In this document: in pieces, positions 47,550 through 60,253 of the stretch
How positions within the stretch are numbered: the stretch's first letter is position 1
How the letters are laid out: each line of letters begins with the position of its first letter
Assembly (NCBI GenBank): GCA_021234155.1
Contig: JAJEKV010000038.1
Coordinates: 3,460,810 to 3,524,809 of the forward strand
Origin: Isoetes taiwanensis
Lineage: Eukaryota; Streptophyta; Lycopodiopsida; Isoetales; Isoetaceae
DNA length: 64,000 nucleotides
Direction of reading: 5' to 3'
The notes under the pieces: generated by a model
The model's database searches: none
What the model saw: the letters and a program-made list of their open reading frames with translations, nothing else
What the model was told of the DNA's origin: nothing
Program-made: the position numbers and the translations under genes

Positions 47550-48230
47550 CGGAAGAGATTTGGGAATATGATGCTTGGCGGCTTGTACTGAGAATGGAGA
47601 AATCAAAGAAGCATTTCGTTTTCCAGAAATGCCTTATAGAGATGTGGTGCCATGGAACTCTATGCTTGCGAAGATATATCCAATGGCTACTTGATTCAAA
47701 GATTTGACATTTTCCGACAAATGCCCGAACCCGATGTTGTTTCATGGAATTCTCACGATTCTTTGGTTGCATCCAACATGGTCGTAAATAAAGCCCTTAA
47801 ATTTTTGAAGGCAAAATTTATTGTCTCCCTTCGCCATTTTTTTTTTTTGCTATCGCGCAGGCAGGATATCTTGATGAGGCTTTGCGGTTATTTGAAAGAT
47901 GCCTTCAAGAAATGTTGTCTCTGGATGGCAATGATCTGCAGGTATGTACAAATTGGGCCTCCTTAAGGAAGCTCTTTAACTCTTTCAAGAAATGTACTAC
48001 AAGGGTTGACACTGATGGGATTGCATTTGTATGCATTTTGGAAGGATGCAAAGATTCAGCAAACTCTAGCGGAAGGCAAGCGATATACAAACTTGTTGAA
48101 AAGTATAGATTTCACCATGATGTCATCATTAATACAGTTTTGATCAATATGTATGGAAAATGTGGCAGCTTGGTAGATGCCCATCTTGTGGTTTGATAAA
48201 ATGTCATCTCAAGTCCGGTTTCATGGAAAA
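47550..48230 (+). pseudogene. PPR protein remnant
   Basis: Fragments in shifting frames show PPR hallmarks: RDVVPWNSMLAKI near 47640-47675, the QMPEPDVVSWNS core near 47720-47750, LDEALRLFERCLQEM at about 47870-47915, and INMYGKCGSLVDAH at 48140-48185. The spacing between VxWN and MYxKCG motifs is that of plant PLS-type PPR proteins, which bind organellar RNA. Stops and frameshifts throughout make this a pseudogene or retro-derived piece. Confidence 0.7.
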
Positions 48231-48915
48231 CAAATTCTTTGGAGGTGATTATCACTATTGATTTGATAATCCTTCCGATTAAGCCATGGAACGAGAATGG
48301 CGGGAGGAGCAATAGCTCATGGAAATAAACTCCATTGCCAAGATGCTGATCCAAGGGTGGAGGTTACCACATTTGATAATCACCACGACATCACTGTTTA
48401 AAGACAACATAATTGCCTTACCAAGACAAAGATTTTACCTTATGGTGCCCTCTTTTAGCACCTTTCAAAGCGAGCATTAGGCGGTATGCCCTTGGAAAGA
48501 GTGCAACAAAGATAATTGTAGACCTTTCATGAATATATCAATAAGTTGTGTTTCGCCACTCTCTCCATCTTTTTGAGTTACGCATGTCTAATGCAGTTTT
48601 GCATGGTCTATAGCAATGTAACATTAAGCATTCTTAGTGAACATTATTTCTTTCATATTATTTAATGCACAAAAGAAAGCAACACCTTGTATTCACTAGC
48701 AAGAAAGCTTTGTAATCTTTTTCAAGATGTCAACATTGGCTTTGGCGGAGATCGGATAGTTGGCTTCCGTTCTCTAGTTGGTCATTCTTTGCTTGGGTGG
48801 CTTTCGGTTTAAGGGAGATCCTTCACTACATATTTGGGACTCCAAATGTTTTACGAAGCTATATATTAGAATCTGGATGTCATGGATATCTTATGTTTTG
48901 ATTTTATTAATTTCT
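48231..48915. other. Intergenic between PPR and FolD remnants
   Basis: Nothing recognised on either strand. Confidence 0.4.
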
Positions 48916-49310
48916 TTTGTAGGCGACGCAGAGCTTATGAGTGGGATTGGAATTCGGAGAAGCATGCGGTGGTTGGAAGAAACAACACCGCTGGTCTTCC
49001 AGTGGCAATGTTTTTAAATAAGCTAGATGCAACCGCCACTATTGTCAACTTACTATAAGCTTTAATGGTAGTAATTATCTTTTGGAAAATTTGTAATTCC
49101 AAAGATTGTGATATCTATTATTCGGCTTTCGTGATAAAACAAGATCGGCTTAAGCCAACAAGGGCGATAATTGATGTGGATACAAATATAGTGACTGACC
49201 CAAGCAAGAAGTTTGGATATAGAACGATTAGTGACATAGATTTTGACAAAGTAAAAATTGTGGCGGGGATGGAGAACACTGTTCCCGGAGATGTTGAGCC
49301 CATGATTTTT
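48916..49310 (+). pseudogene. FOLD: FolD-type folate enzyme remnant, copy 1
   Basis: Two exon-like pieces remain. ELMSGIGI and, one frame over, GRNNTAGLPVAMFLNKLDAT (about 48935-49040) match the NADP-binding loop of methylenetetrahydrofolate dehydrogenase/cyclohydrolase. IIDVDTNIVTDPSKKFGYR with the SDIDFDKV and EPMI wording (49160-49310) matches the following conserved C-terminal block. A TTCTTTTGTAG splice acceptor precedes the first piece. The enzyme interconverts one-carbon folates. No N-terminal catalytic part is present. The block is repeated immediately downstream. Confidence 0.8.
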
Positions 49311-49850
49311 ATTTTATTAATTTCTTTTTTTGTAGGTGCGTGTAGAGCTTATGAGTGGGATTGGAATTCGGAGAAGCATGCGGTGGTTGGAAGAAACAAC
49401 AACGTTGGTCTTCCGATGGCAATGTTTTTAAATAAGCTAGATGCAACCGTCACTATTGTGCATGCTGAAGTGTTTCTACCATAGAGTAGAATCTTGGACT
49501 TACTATAAGCTTTAATGGTAGTAATTATCTTTTGGAAAATTTGTAATTCCAAAGATTGTGATATCTATTATTAAACTTTTTCGATAAAACAAGACTGGCT
49601 TAAGCAGTGCGGCCCGAATTGATGTGGATACAAATATAGTGATCGACCCAAGCAAGAAGTTTGGATATAGAACAGCTTAGTGACATAGATTTTGACAAAG
49701 TAAAAAATTGTGGCGGGATGGAGAACACTGCTCCTAGAGATGTTGAGCCCATGATCATTGCTATCTTTCTTGGCAAAACATTGTGGGCCCAGGTAAAGCT
49801 ACGGTTTTTCCAACCAAGTCGCGTAGATTCAACAACAGATGGCCTCGTTG
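49311..49850 (+). pseudogene. FOLD: FolD-type folate enzyme remnant, copy 2 (tandem duplicate)
   Basis: Repeats copy 1 almost base for base: the TTTTATTAATTTCTTTT lead-in, GRNNNVGLPMAMFLNKLDAT (about 49393-49450), then the DVDTNIVIDPSKKFGYR block (about 49620-49670). It continues further, with IIAIFLGKTLWAQ near 49755-49795 matching the MTxxMLLxNT helix of the family. It also has an extra ~60 bases (IVHAEVF region) that copy 1 lacks. Copy 1 probably arose by unequal duplication or lost that part. Confidence 0.8.
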
Positions 49851-52800
49851 AGCTTATTGCAAATATTTTTCTACAGAGCATGTCAAGAGTGATCGTTTGT
49901 GATTTATCTGGAAAACGAAATGAAATAATGTGCCACAGCACTATTATGAATTCTGATATTAAAATGACAAGGATAATAGAAAGCAGGGCATGCACAAGAT
50001 TCAAGTGCACCACCATAATAAGAAAATGACAATAATATACATGAAGCAGAACAATGCACATGATTTAAGAGCAACAGCATCACTGATAAAAACAGATTGG
50101 ACTTCCCAAGCATTATCCATTCGTGATCTTATGATGAGTAGTATGACAATCGAAACAACTATTTTATGGACATCTCTTGTTGGCGATTCAGTTATATTAT
50201 AATGTGTCCATGTCGATTTTTTTGAAAAAAGCGGATAAAACTTTGGAGACAAAGTGTAGCAACAAGGAAGGTGAGAACATCCCGTTGATGTAGTATGGCT
50301 AGAAATGTGTGTTTGTCTACTTGCCGAGAAAAAGGCATAAGGATAAAGGCATGGCTATAAATTGTAAGTAGAATTAATGGCGATTATGACAGGGCTCCTT
50401 TATGATGTTATAGTTGGTCTCTATATCTTGTAATTAAAGGCGTAAATCAAACCAATTACCTTAATGTCGAGAGGCTGAATAAGTATGGTGTTTTGACCAT
50501 TGCAAAATCTATCATGCACATATGGAGGGCAATGATAAGAAAACAACTCTACCAATTAGTTGATCCGTGGAAGTCCTATTGTCGTCATGTATTGTCATGT
50601 ATTTCTGTTAACTTGTAAAAGTAAATGATTGATTAAACTTATTAATCATTTGTATCATGATGTTGATCCAGGATCGATAAGCAATTTGGAAGCAGTTTGC
50701 TAAGGAGGCAATTGAGCGCATCATAGTTCACTTAATCTTGGATCCATTTTGGTATGTTGAAATATTTAGTTTGATCTTATCTTTGCGATGGTTACAACAT
50801 ACAATAGAAACCCCATTGCGGAAGGAAGAATACCAACACACCGCGCATATACAACAAATGCATATGTTATGATTTGGACCTCGAGCAAGGTGCTTCTTGA
50901 AGATAAAAGCATGTTGCATGTTATATTTACCTTTTGAATTTTAAATCTGAACAAAGTGGCAAGAAACGAGAGGCATGAGTACATGCTTTCGACAAGATTC
51001 GCCAAACTTGCAAATGAGCATGGTGCATTTTTTCCTTATGTCGTTTATCATCGCAGACACATTTCTATGCTCTCCATTAAAAAGCCTTCTACGTTGTCGA
51101 GGGTCTTTGTTACATTTTCTTACGCTTGAATAAGTTCTATCGTGCAATTCTCACATATTGTATTTATTTTTCGTAGGGTCGAGGAAGTGATCTAAAAAGA
51201 AAAATTGAATGCTATGGTGGCGAATATTTTGGGGCCATAAAGGATTACCTTTGAAAGAAATCCAGAAAGTTCCAATGAACATTCTTGGGTTGACACAAAG
51301 GCGAAACAAAAGCAACTATTGGTAAAAAGGAAATGCAACTTAAATAGGAATATATAATGTAGTTTGCATGAATTATGCCTCAAATATGTCTCATTTTATA
51401 ACGACACCCAACCCCCAAGATATAGATACATTATATTTTTGACAAACCTATTGTGAGAGGTGTAATCTACCACCGAAGCATTATGGGGAATGGCATTCTT
51501 TGCAAAATTGTGAATGCCATTGTTTTAGGTTTTTTTTAATTATTTATTAATATGGCAATGACCGTATTTTTTTTGTGATAATATTAAGCTACATGACACA
51601 GCTTTCTTTGATGTACCTAAACAGAGCGCTAAAGGGGAAAATTGACCGGTTAGCTTATCCTTAATATCACAATCGGAAAGTTCTTTTTCCGAAATCTTTG
51701 TGTATTTGCTTGTTCTTCATCAATTTGATCACCATAGCGAATTGTTTATAGGAGGCAAGGACGAAGGAAAAACTTGATTGCCGATTTTATTTCTGACGTG
51801 TTTCCAAAATCTTTGGCTGCATTTTGGAATATAGAGGTAATTCCTCTGGCTACAGAGAATTTTGTTCCCAAATGTTCAGGGTTATGGATTTCCAGTTAAA
51901 CATGACTTTGAACTATGATTTAAGCCACTTCACCCTCCGGCCATGGAGGGCAACCCTCCGTGCGTAGCACCTTGTTAGTTTTTTTTTTAAACCCAATAGA
52001 GTCCAAGACCTATTGATAATAAAAACTGTGATTTCAACATGTGCGTTACCAAATGCATTTGAGGAAATTGGTATCTGGTTAGTTTTCCCTAGAAAATATT
52101 TTGAACAAAGGCTTATTCTGGTACAGGTGTCTTTCAGAGAGAGCCGTTTTTGCATGGATTACCCAGATATGTTCATTGCTTGCACTTACTGTCTATGGTA
52201 AAATATTGTTGGAGATAGTTAAAAGTAATTTGCATACATTGTAGGCTCGCAACTCATTTGTTGGTGCTTTTGTTTATCAGAGAAAGTTCTCCGTCGAAAT
52301 CTGACTGAAATAGTTTACTTGGGAGAAGAAGTCATATAGCCATTTGAAGGAAAACGATGTTGTCACTTGCAGGGGAAGTTCACCATAATAGAAAAAGTAT
52401 TTAGCTATGTCATAGCTCTTCTAAACCTAGCCACGGCTAGACGTAACAAGAAGAGGTGCCGTGCTTTACAAACAATTCTATTGCCATAAATCCTATACCA
52501 GGTGGGGACTCTTGAGAAAGAAAATCCCATTAAATCCCAGTCCGAATCTCCTTATGGCGACACTAACTGGTAGCACAAAAACTTCCTGTGTTTGACTCTT
52601 TCAAGAGTTTTAGCTTTTGAAGTTTAATTTATCCATTCTAAACAGCGAGACTAACTGCTTAAATGGAAACAGGCAACAACTCGGACTGCATTATAGAAAA
52701 CATCCTCCTTAGACCTCAATATCAACGGGTCCCGATTCTTATTGTCTGAGATCATCATTCCCAGGTATATCTGGACTTCAAAGTCAGGGGACGTGATATT

Positions 52801-53011
52801 AGGAAGATTATGTATGGCAAGATAAGAGTTAGTGAAGAAAAAGTCTTTGGGCAATGGCCTTGGAATATGTCACGATTGCTTGAAATGGTTATTTTATGGT
52901 GCCTGATGATGCTAACTGAAGAAAAGGTCTCCACAATATGCTTACTTAACTAGTTGATTTCTGATGTGGAGTTGGAGAAGCAAAGCAAGTTACAAGTTGT
53001 AACAAGAGTTC
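49851..53011. other. Intergenic, no gene identified
   Basis: Short frames only. Bases 51945-51985 resemble 132-171 (shared dispersed repeat). Nothing else can be named. Confidence 0.45.
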
Positions 53012-55556
53012 ATGATGGCACCACCTTTTCTTCATAACATGATCATGATCTGCATAGTCATCTTGTTTACCAATTTTCCAAATCTTGTTCAATCTGTAGA
53101 TTCAGAAGCTGAAGCACTGAAAGATTTCAAAGCAAATATTGTAGCCGATCCGCGTATGTTTTTGGCAAATTGGACCAACAACAGCCTCGTATGCTATTGG
53201 AAAGGAATCACATATACTCTTCATCATGTTTCTTACTTGGATTTAAGTAATGCTCAGTTGAGTGGCACAATATCTCCTCAGATTGCAGGCTTGCGTTACC
53301 TCAGGTACCTCAATCTGTCCCTCAACCAATTTTCTGGTGCTGTACCTTTGCAATTATCTTTCTGCTCATTACTTCGAAGCATCGATTTCAGAAGTAATTC
53401 TCTGGTTGGTTCTTTACCTGAAGCTCTTGGCAATTGGTCCAGACTTGAGTACTTAAATATTTCTCATAACCAGCTGAGTGGTAATATACCAGGCTCCATT
53501 GGAGATTTGAGCAAGTTGAAGGTTCTAGATTTAAGCTACAACATTCTGACAGGTTCTATACCTGCATCATTGAGCAACTGTTCTATGCTCAATACCCTCA
53601 ATTTGAGTGCAAATATGCTGACAGGAAATATACCAGAGGAGTTTGGGAGGCTCCAACGTTTGCAGGAACTCACCTTAGGCGCCCAAGTAGGTTATGAATT
53701 TGACTCCAGAAATTTTGCCAACTTGCTAAGTGGACCAATACCTGCATCCCTCTCTAATTGCACCCATCTTAGAACGTTGTCGTTGAATCGCAACAATTTA
53801 AATGGCACAATTCCTGACGTTTGGGCCAATCTTAAAGCACTACAGAAGTTCCATGTTTGGCAAAACAACCTAACTGGAACAATACCACTTTCTCTCACCA
53901 ATTGCACCCAACTCCTTTCTCTCGATTTGGGTAACAACCAAATTTCTGGCACAATTCCTCATCAACTTGGCTACTTGTTCAATCTAAACGCTCTACATTT
54001 GGGAGAGAATTTACTTCAAGGTCCCATTCCTGCTAGCCTTGGAAATTGCTCTAAACTGCAGGAGAGGTTCTGGTTGTCGACAAATAACTTGTCTGGTCAT
54101 ATTCCTGATTCCATCTGGACATTATATAGTTTGTACAACTTGGACTTTAGTAGTAACCGCTTAGTCGGTGAACTTCCTCCTGAAGTTGGAAATCTTACTC
54201 AGTTAACCGGCCTTTGGCTATACTTGAATTACTTCTCTGGTAATCTGCCTTCTAGCTTCGGCCAGTTAAAACAACTGCAAGATCTAGCTTTGACTTGGAA
54301 CAAATTTGAAGGACCAATTCCAGAGACACTCGGATTCTGTAGCCTGCTAAATCGTATTTATCTTCAACGAAATAATCTCAATGGCCTGATTCCTTCTAGC
54401 TTGGGCAATCTTACTCAACTCACATCTCTATATCTTTCTTCCAATAATCTGACAGGCAGTATACCAAATATATTCCAAAATAAACTGCAGTATGTTTATT
54501 TCCAGAGAAATAGACTCGTTGGAACTGTTCCTAGCGTGGCTAGACTTTCAAGTTTATTGAACCTCGCTTTTGTCCTATAACTTGTTATCACCGGAGATGT
54601 ACCTTTTACGTAAAGGGTCCAATCTCTTTCAACCGAGTATTTGAATATTTCTCATAACGGTCATTTGGGTTCTATCCCCCGAAAGTTTAGAAAATTGCCT
54701 TGCTTTGGAAACTTTGGACCTTTCCTCCAATAATTTATCTGGTGAAATACCTGCATTCCTCGGCACAATGAGAAACCTCGTCTTCCTTAACCTTTCCCAC
54801 AACATGTTGTCGGGGCCTCGTGCCTAATCAGCATTTTTTTCTCAATGCAAGTGAAGTATATCTAAATGGTAACTCTGGGATCATGTGGAAGAACCATCAA
54901 TAAAACTTGTCCTAACACCACCACCAACAATGGCCAATAACCACCATGCTAGGCATTTTCATAAGACATACATCATATACATTGTTGTAGGGACTCTAGC
55001 AATCCTATCAATGATGACATGCATTTTATATCTTTTATGGAAATATCATCCTCAAGCTACAAGTGACAATGGATACATTCTTCTTCCTCAACACATGAAG
55101 TTTACTAAGGATGAGCTTTGCATGGCAACTAACAGCTTTAGTGATGGTAACATTCTTGGGTCTGGTGGATTTAGCATTGTGTATAAAGGTATTATGGATA
55201 ACGAACAATTAGTTGTTGTCAAAAAGCTTACTATGACAAATTCGCACCAAAGCAAAAAAGTTTCTTGAGAGCTTGAAACAACTGGGCAAGCTCGAGGCAT
55301 AGAAAATCTTGTCGACATTCTTGGATCTTTGAACACTTTGGATATGATGGCTATTGTATTAGAATTTATGCCAAATGGAAGCCTCAAAGATCATTTATAT
55401 AAGTTAGATCCGACCTTGTTAGATTGGAAGAAACGCCTGAATATTGCAATAGGTGTGGCACAAGGCCTATTGTATCTCCATCATGAAAGTAGAGAGGCCA
55501 TTGTCCACTGTGACATCAAGCCAGAAAATATCCTTCTTGACCACGCATTTGAAGCA
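53012..55556 (+). pseudogene. LRR receptor-like kinase, truncated within the kinase domain
   Basis: ATG 53012 opens an intact 522-codon frame. It encodes a signal peptide (about residues 1-28), an LRR N-terminal cap (ALKDFKANIV, LANWT), and about 17-18 plant-type LRRs of the xxLxxLxLxxNxLxGxIP form to 54580. After a frameshift two more LRRs follow (54690-54810). Next are a transmembrane segment (about 54955-55045, YIIYIVVGTLAILSMM) and a kinase start with ILGSGGFSIVYKG (Gly loop) and VVVKKL (Lys). A stop at 55266 interrupts it. LPNGSL-like wording and IVHCDIKPENILLD (catalytic loop, 55498-55542) are still present. Similarity ends near 55556, before the DFG motif, at an unrelated insertion. 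Intact relatives sit in the plasma membrane and sense extracellular ligands. Confidence 0.9.
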
Positions 55557-55888
55557 CATATATACGTAAAAATAAGAAAAAGATGCGAAGAATACGCGAG
55601 AAATACAAAATAAATACACCAAGATTGAAGAATCTAATACATAATGAAGAAACAAGAATACAATAGCCAAGTAGGAACATGAGAAAGGCCCAAGATTGGC
55701 GTTGAACTGGAATGGTTCGACAAGAAGGAGGTGCCTCTATATACATCTAGGCCAACGGACAAGATTGCACCACTTTAATGGACAAGATCGTGCCAGTGTC
55801 ACGCATGCATGTAGGTTCTAGAATATTTTAGAACCTTCTAGAAACAGCCCTGCATATGGAAAAGACGCGAATGCATATCTTTAACAAG
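55557..55888 (-). mobile_element. Probable LTR fragment with heat-shock-like elements
   Basis: Unrelated sequence interrupts the kinase gene. Read on minus it starts TGTTAAAGATATGC, like a copia LTR. At 55815-55843 it has GTTCTAGAAT and GAACCTTCTAGAA, that is, TTC/GAA modules in heat-shock-element spacing. No partner LTR or inner region is nearby, so a solo or partial LTR is likely. The boundary near 55557 is uncertain. Confidence 0.4.
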
Positions 55889-55895
55889 TATTGAA

Positions 55896-55978
55896 AGCAC
55901 ATTTGGTAAAGGTGCGTGATTCACAATTAGAAGATTGCGAGTTCACATCCTATCTTGTGCAACTACCCTTTTGCATCC
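55896..55978 (+). mobile_element. tRNA-derived SINE fragment
   Basis: An A-box-like TTTGGTAAAGGTG and a B-box-like GCGAGTTCACATCC, then a CCCTTTTGCATCC tail. The wording follows the SINE at 2683-2779. The 765-bp transposon entered just after it. Confidence 0.45.
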
Positions 55979-55986
55979 GTGTGATG

Positions 55987-56751
55987 CAGGGTAAATTTTA
56001 ACGGCCCTAAATGTTTTTCTATTCAAATTAAGGTTGGCTAAACCTATGAAAAACAAAAGTTCTTAGATTTTTTTCTTGGCGAAATTTGATAAAATAAAGC
56101 CCTTTAGTTATCTTCCCACTTGGCTAAAATGTAAAATTTATATGACATGAAATTTTGATGATGGCGAATTTTTCTTGTCCCCAGCTACGATGCAACTATT
56201 TAACTTCAAACTTTGAGCACTGATTAGTACATGAATGACATTGATTCAATATGCTTCTTTTACAAAATGATAACAAAGTTGTTCAAAGTACAATTTATAA
56301 GGAACAAACAATATCGTTTGAAGGAACATGCATGTTTAAGTTGGGGTCAAATCCATCCAAATGGTGAATTTGGTGGTGAAGCCCTTTAGGGTCAACAATT
56401 GCACATTATATAATATTCTTCATCGCATTTAACCTAAACAACTTATAGATACAAATTCAAAATATGGTTGAGGTAGCTAATGGCAATTCCTAAATGAAAG
56501 AGGTCCCTGAATAGAATTGGCATGGCTATTTGAATTGACTTGGGTTCCCCTAATCAACTTTAGAGAAGGCGATTTAGTACACCATCAGAAAACAATCGGC
56601 TAAACTCTAAGCTTTAAAATTTACCCCCTTTTGGAGTGGCTAAATTATATTTTTTCTAAAAGAATTGCCTTTATAAATTTTAGCCATGAAATTTGACTAA
56701 AGGTCTAAAACATCGCCATTTGGCGAATTTTAGCCAATCTTTATTACACCG
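55987..56751. mobile_element. 765-bp non-autonomous relative of the methyltransferase transposon
   Basis: It starts CAGGGTAAATTTTAACGGCC like 13466 and ends in wording matching 22060-22559. A perfect 8-bp duplication GTGTGATG flanks it (55979-55986 and 56752-56759). It is the two ends of the 9.1-kb element joined, with both genes missing. It has about 20 bases near the left junction (around TATGCTTCTTTTACAAAATG) that the 9.1-kb copy lacks. It therefore descends from a sister element rather than from this copy. Confidence 0.88.
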
Positions 56752-56994
56752 GTGTGATGGTCATCTTTTGTACATACGAGTATAATGCTTGCATGATACA
56801 AATACCCGTATGGTCCTCATACCATCCTCCTCCTCTAGGGTAAAAGAAAGCTAGGGTGTCTTACATTTGGCCAAATGTAGAGTAAGAGATGTATCACATT
56901 TCAAATACATAACCCGTTTTTCAAAATGTACATAATAGCTATATTATGGAATCTTTTTTTTCGAACTACTTGCCACGTCAATTAAAACGCAATC

Positions 56995-59640
56995 ATGAAG
57001 CGATTTCAATTCCTTGTTGTAGAATCCTCCAAGAAACGCACGAGCGTTAGGAGAATTTCCACTTTACGGCTAAAACACCCAGCTCAGGGTTTCCCTCCTT
57101 CTTACCCGAAATTCCTCCAAACTAACCCTAAACCACGCAAGAACCATGATGAACAACGAAGGAACAGAAATGGCGCAAGAAGATTGCAATATCGAGGAAT
57201 GTGACAAAGAAAATGAAGCATAAGATTGATGAAATTTGTAAATTTATATATGATCAGGTTCAAGATTTACGCCCCGTGCAAAGGAGAGCTTTAGCAAGAA
57301 AACCGTTTCTCGATGAAAGGCTGCACTTCTTTTTGAACCCGCCATTGGAAATCCAAAAGAAACAATGGAGGATACTATGCTAAAAAATATCCGTGAAGGT
57401 CTGCAGAAGTGAAACAAGCAAATAGCAATGATAAATTAGCAAATAAGCATTCCACAAGATCAATGATTGTTGGTGAGAATGGAAAAACTTCGGGCAAAAG
57501 GAGTAGCCTCCAGAATTCTTCAAGTGCAAGCAAGAAACCTCACAAAGCCGCAATTAGAAGAAAGCGGATGTCATTATCAAAGCTAATATGTAGGCACGGC
57601 GAAGGCAACCTGTAGGCATACATGCTTCCTAATCAACCAAACAAATGGTAAATGAGTTTTGGTTAACCCACACAAAAACTTCCAAAGTACGGGGATGTCG
57701 GGAAGAAAAGGACACTTCAATCCAGTTTTTGGACATGCCCCAAAGTGGGTTTTAAGTCTTTTTAATCCTCTTTCTTGCAAGCTTGATGAAGCTAGCTTCC
57801 GCATGCATCCCGATAAGTTTAGTAATCCTATTTGCATTCCATGTAAGGGATGTATCGATACACATTGAAGTACATCCAACTACAATAATTATATTTTTAC
57901 ACTTGAGGTGCTTGAATGAGCTATGTTTAATGAAAAGTACTTGGATGTACTTCGGTTACATCCAATGTGGCACTAAAGCGAGAAAATGTGTTGAAAGTCG
58001 GTACATGTTATTATAGTCTTGCTTTTTGTAGTTCCCAAGTACATTATATATTACATTTAAGCTTTCCTCGATCTCAAGATAGTTTTTAAAGATAGGGTGA
58101 TACATAAAGTATTTAAATGTGCTTCCTTCCATAAGAAAAGTATGAAATACATACATACATGTCTGTTGATACTTGCGTGACACAGTTACATATTGAGTTT
58201 GTTTATGTACATCCGGGAACTTCGTTGGAGTACATGATTTATACATTTATACATATCGTATGCAGGTAAATCTGATGTTGTAGTATAGTAGTTGAATGTA
58301 TATCAAATCATGATCCGAGTGCCATAGAACTAATGCAATGTATGCGCAACATCTTTGAATTATTAAGTAGTTCTAATTTATATCTTACTTATACATGCCG
58401 TTTTTTCCTTCGCGAATTGTATGAGATGTTCAAAGATGAACATCCCGGCGAAGATTAGCATCGAAAGTTCAGCCGCTTAAGCCTACGGTGTGAGAAGGTT
58501 GAAAGAGAGGAACACATGCCGCTTTCTGAAGCATGAAACAAGCTGATCTATACAAAGAAAGCTTTTAGCGCCCGGAGGAAAAATTTGCCAACCGTACATG
58601 TTCTTGTGGTGTTTGTGGCAGCCAGGATGAGAACAATGGCGCTCAGCTAAGCTCCTTCTAAAAACATTTCAAAATGTTGGTGCTATGTGGCTACTTGCCT
58701 GATGACAAGGAAGGCTAAGAGTGTGGCATAGTTTGATTTGTGTCAAGGGAGAGTGCCGAAACGGTGGCGAAAATATTCAAATCGCCCTAAGGAGAAAGAG
58801 TCTAATGAGAACATTGAATGGCAAGTTTAAGGCACGCATTGAACGAACCTTTCCAAAGCCGGGCACTTCGGAGGTTGAAGCTTGTTACCGGCGGGACTCG
58901 GTACATTGCTTGACAAGATGTTTTGAAGACCTTACAAAGTTCACTATTCACAACTTTTCAGCAAGTTGGCGAGCAAACAATTCAGAAAAACTCGCAAAAT
59001 TTGAGGGATGATCTGCTTATCGTAAGTAATGGATTCCCGTGGCAAGAACTACACTTTGCGTGCCTTATCCGTGGGAGGTTCACCGAAAGATTGAACAATG
59101 ACCGATAACTATTCCGTGCATATAACCATGATGAAAGTCAATGGCGAGCTGAAAAATCGTTTACTTGCTGCTCGATGTTATGAAGCATGATGCTTTCTTT
59201 CGTTTCGTGCCGCATCAAGAAGCACCATTCGATGATGCAAAAGGTTTTGGCCACATCAAATTATGTCATGTGGTCTGATGGGTGTGCTGCTCGGCTTTAA
59301 GCAAGGTTCTCGAAGCCTTTATTTGAATGTGGCCCAATATTATAACAAAATGATGGAATTATTTTGGCTCGTGCCATGGAAAAGGAGAACATGATGGGCG
59401 CGTGTCATTGGAGAAAAGGTTCCTAGCGCATCTGTTGTGCTGAAAGAGAATGGTGTTCCCATTTTGGGTGCCAACTCGCCAGTAATTGCTGAGACAAAGA
59501 AGTGCAAATGGACAGAGTCATGGGAGGTGATGGCAATATTTATTAACAGGACCTCGCTCGTAGATTGTGAGACATTGCCCGGGTACTCTAGCTATACATT
59601 GTGTGGTTCGCTTATTAATCCAAATTGACCCAACACTTGT
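56995..59640 (+). pseudogene. Decayed transposase-like gene (WSDG / HGKGEHDG motifs)
   Basis: Upstream short frames (56995-57615) are Lys/Arg-rich and could be a degraded N-terminus. The core lies at 58.7-59.5 kb in shifting frames. A helical stretch with TIHNF-QQVGEQTIQKN comes first (about 58930-59000). Then come WSDGCAA at 59271, a Tyr-rich stretch, and HGKGEHDG at 59375, followed by VIGEKVP and NGVPILGANS. I recall a WSDG...C-QFKS plus FGSGHGKGEHDGAGA pattern from uncharacterised transposon proteins of mosses, oomycetes and cnidarians, with Asp/His residues that may be catalytic. I cannot name the superfamily. The gene is non-functional as read. Confidence 0.42.
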
Positions 59641-60253
59641 CATGTATAGATCCTCATTATGTTTTTGCAAAATGGTTGCTTGAATTTCCATGGGGAGAAT
59701 GTGAGAATCTCGGAGCATCGTGGCATGGAATGAACCGAGCCTAGTTCTACCAAAAATGCATTTAACAAAAGAGCTTAGTTGGTTTTATGCAGCCTGATAA
59801 GCAAGAACTATCCTATTGCAATTCCAAATTGGAGACATATTTAGACCTGCTGCCCTGTGGAATCATGAAAATGTTCCATACTGGCCCTCCTATGCTGAAG
59901 GAGATGACATTCTTCAGAAGATGATTTCACCTACTATGGAAATAGAATGCTTGTCGCGACGTATTATAGGCTGGTCATTACTATCAACTCCATAAAGGCA
60001 CAGCTATCAAGTACAAGTTGGGCCGGATGACAAAGGTTAGTATTGGTACCACCGACCAGAATTGAGCAAAGTTCACGATGCAGCCAGGTCAAGCATAAGT
60101 TGAAGGGGGCACGACAAAGATATATGATCATTAACGGTAGAGGTGCATGACATGCCATATCGCTTCCAATTCGAGATTGTTGAGCACATGACCAAGTCTC
60201 CAGACAAAGGAACTTTCATATTTTACCATCATCTTCATATGTTGAGAAAAACT

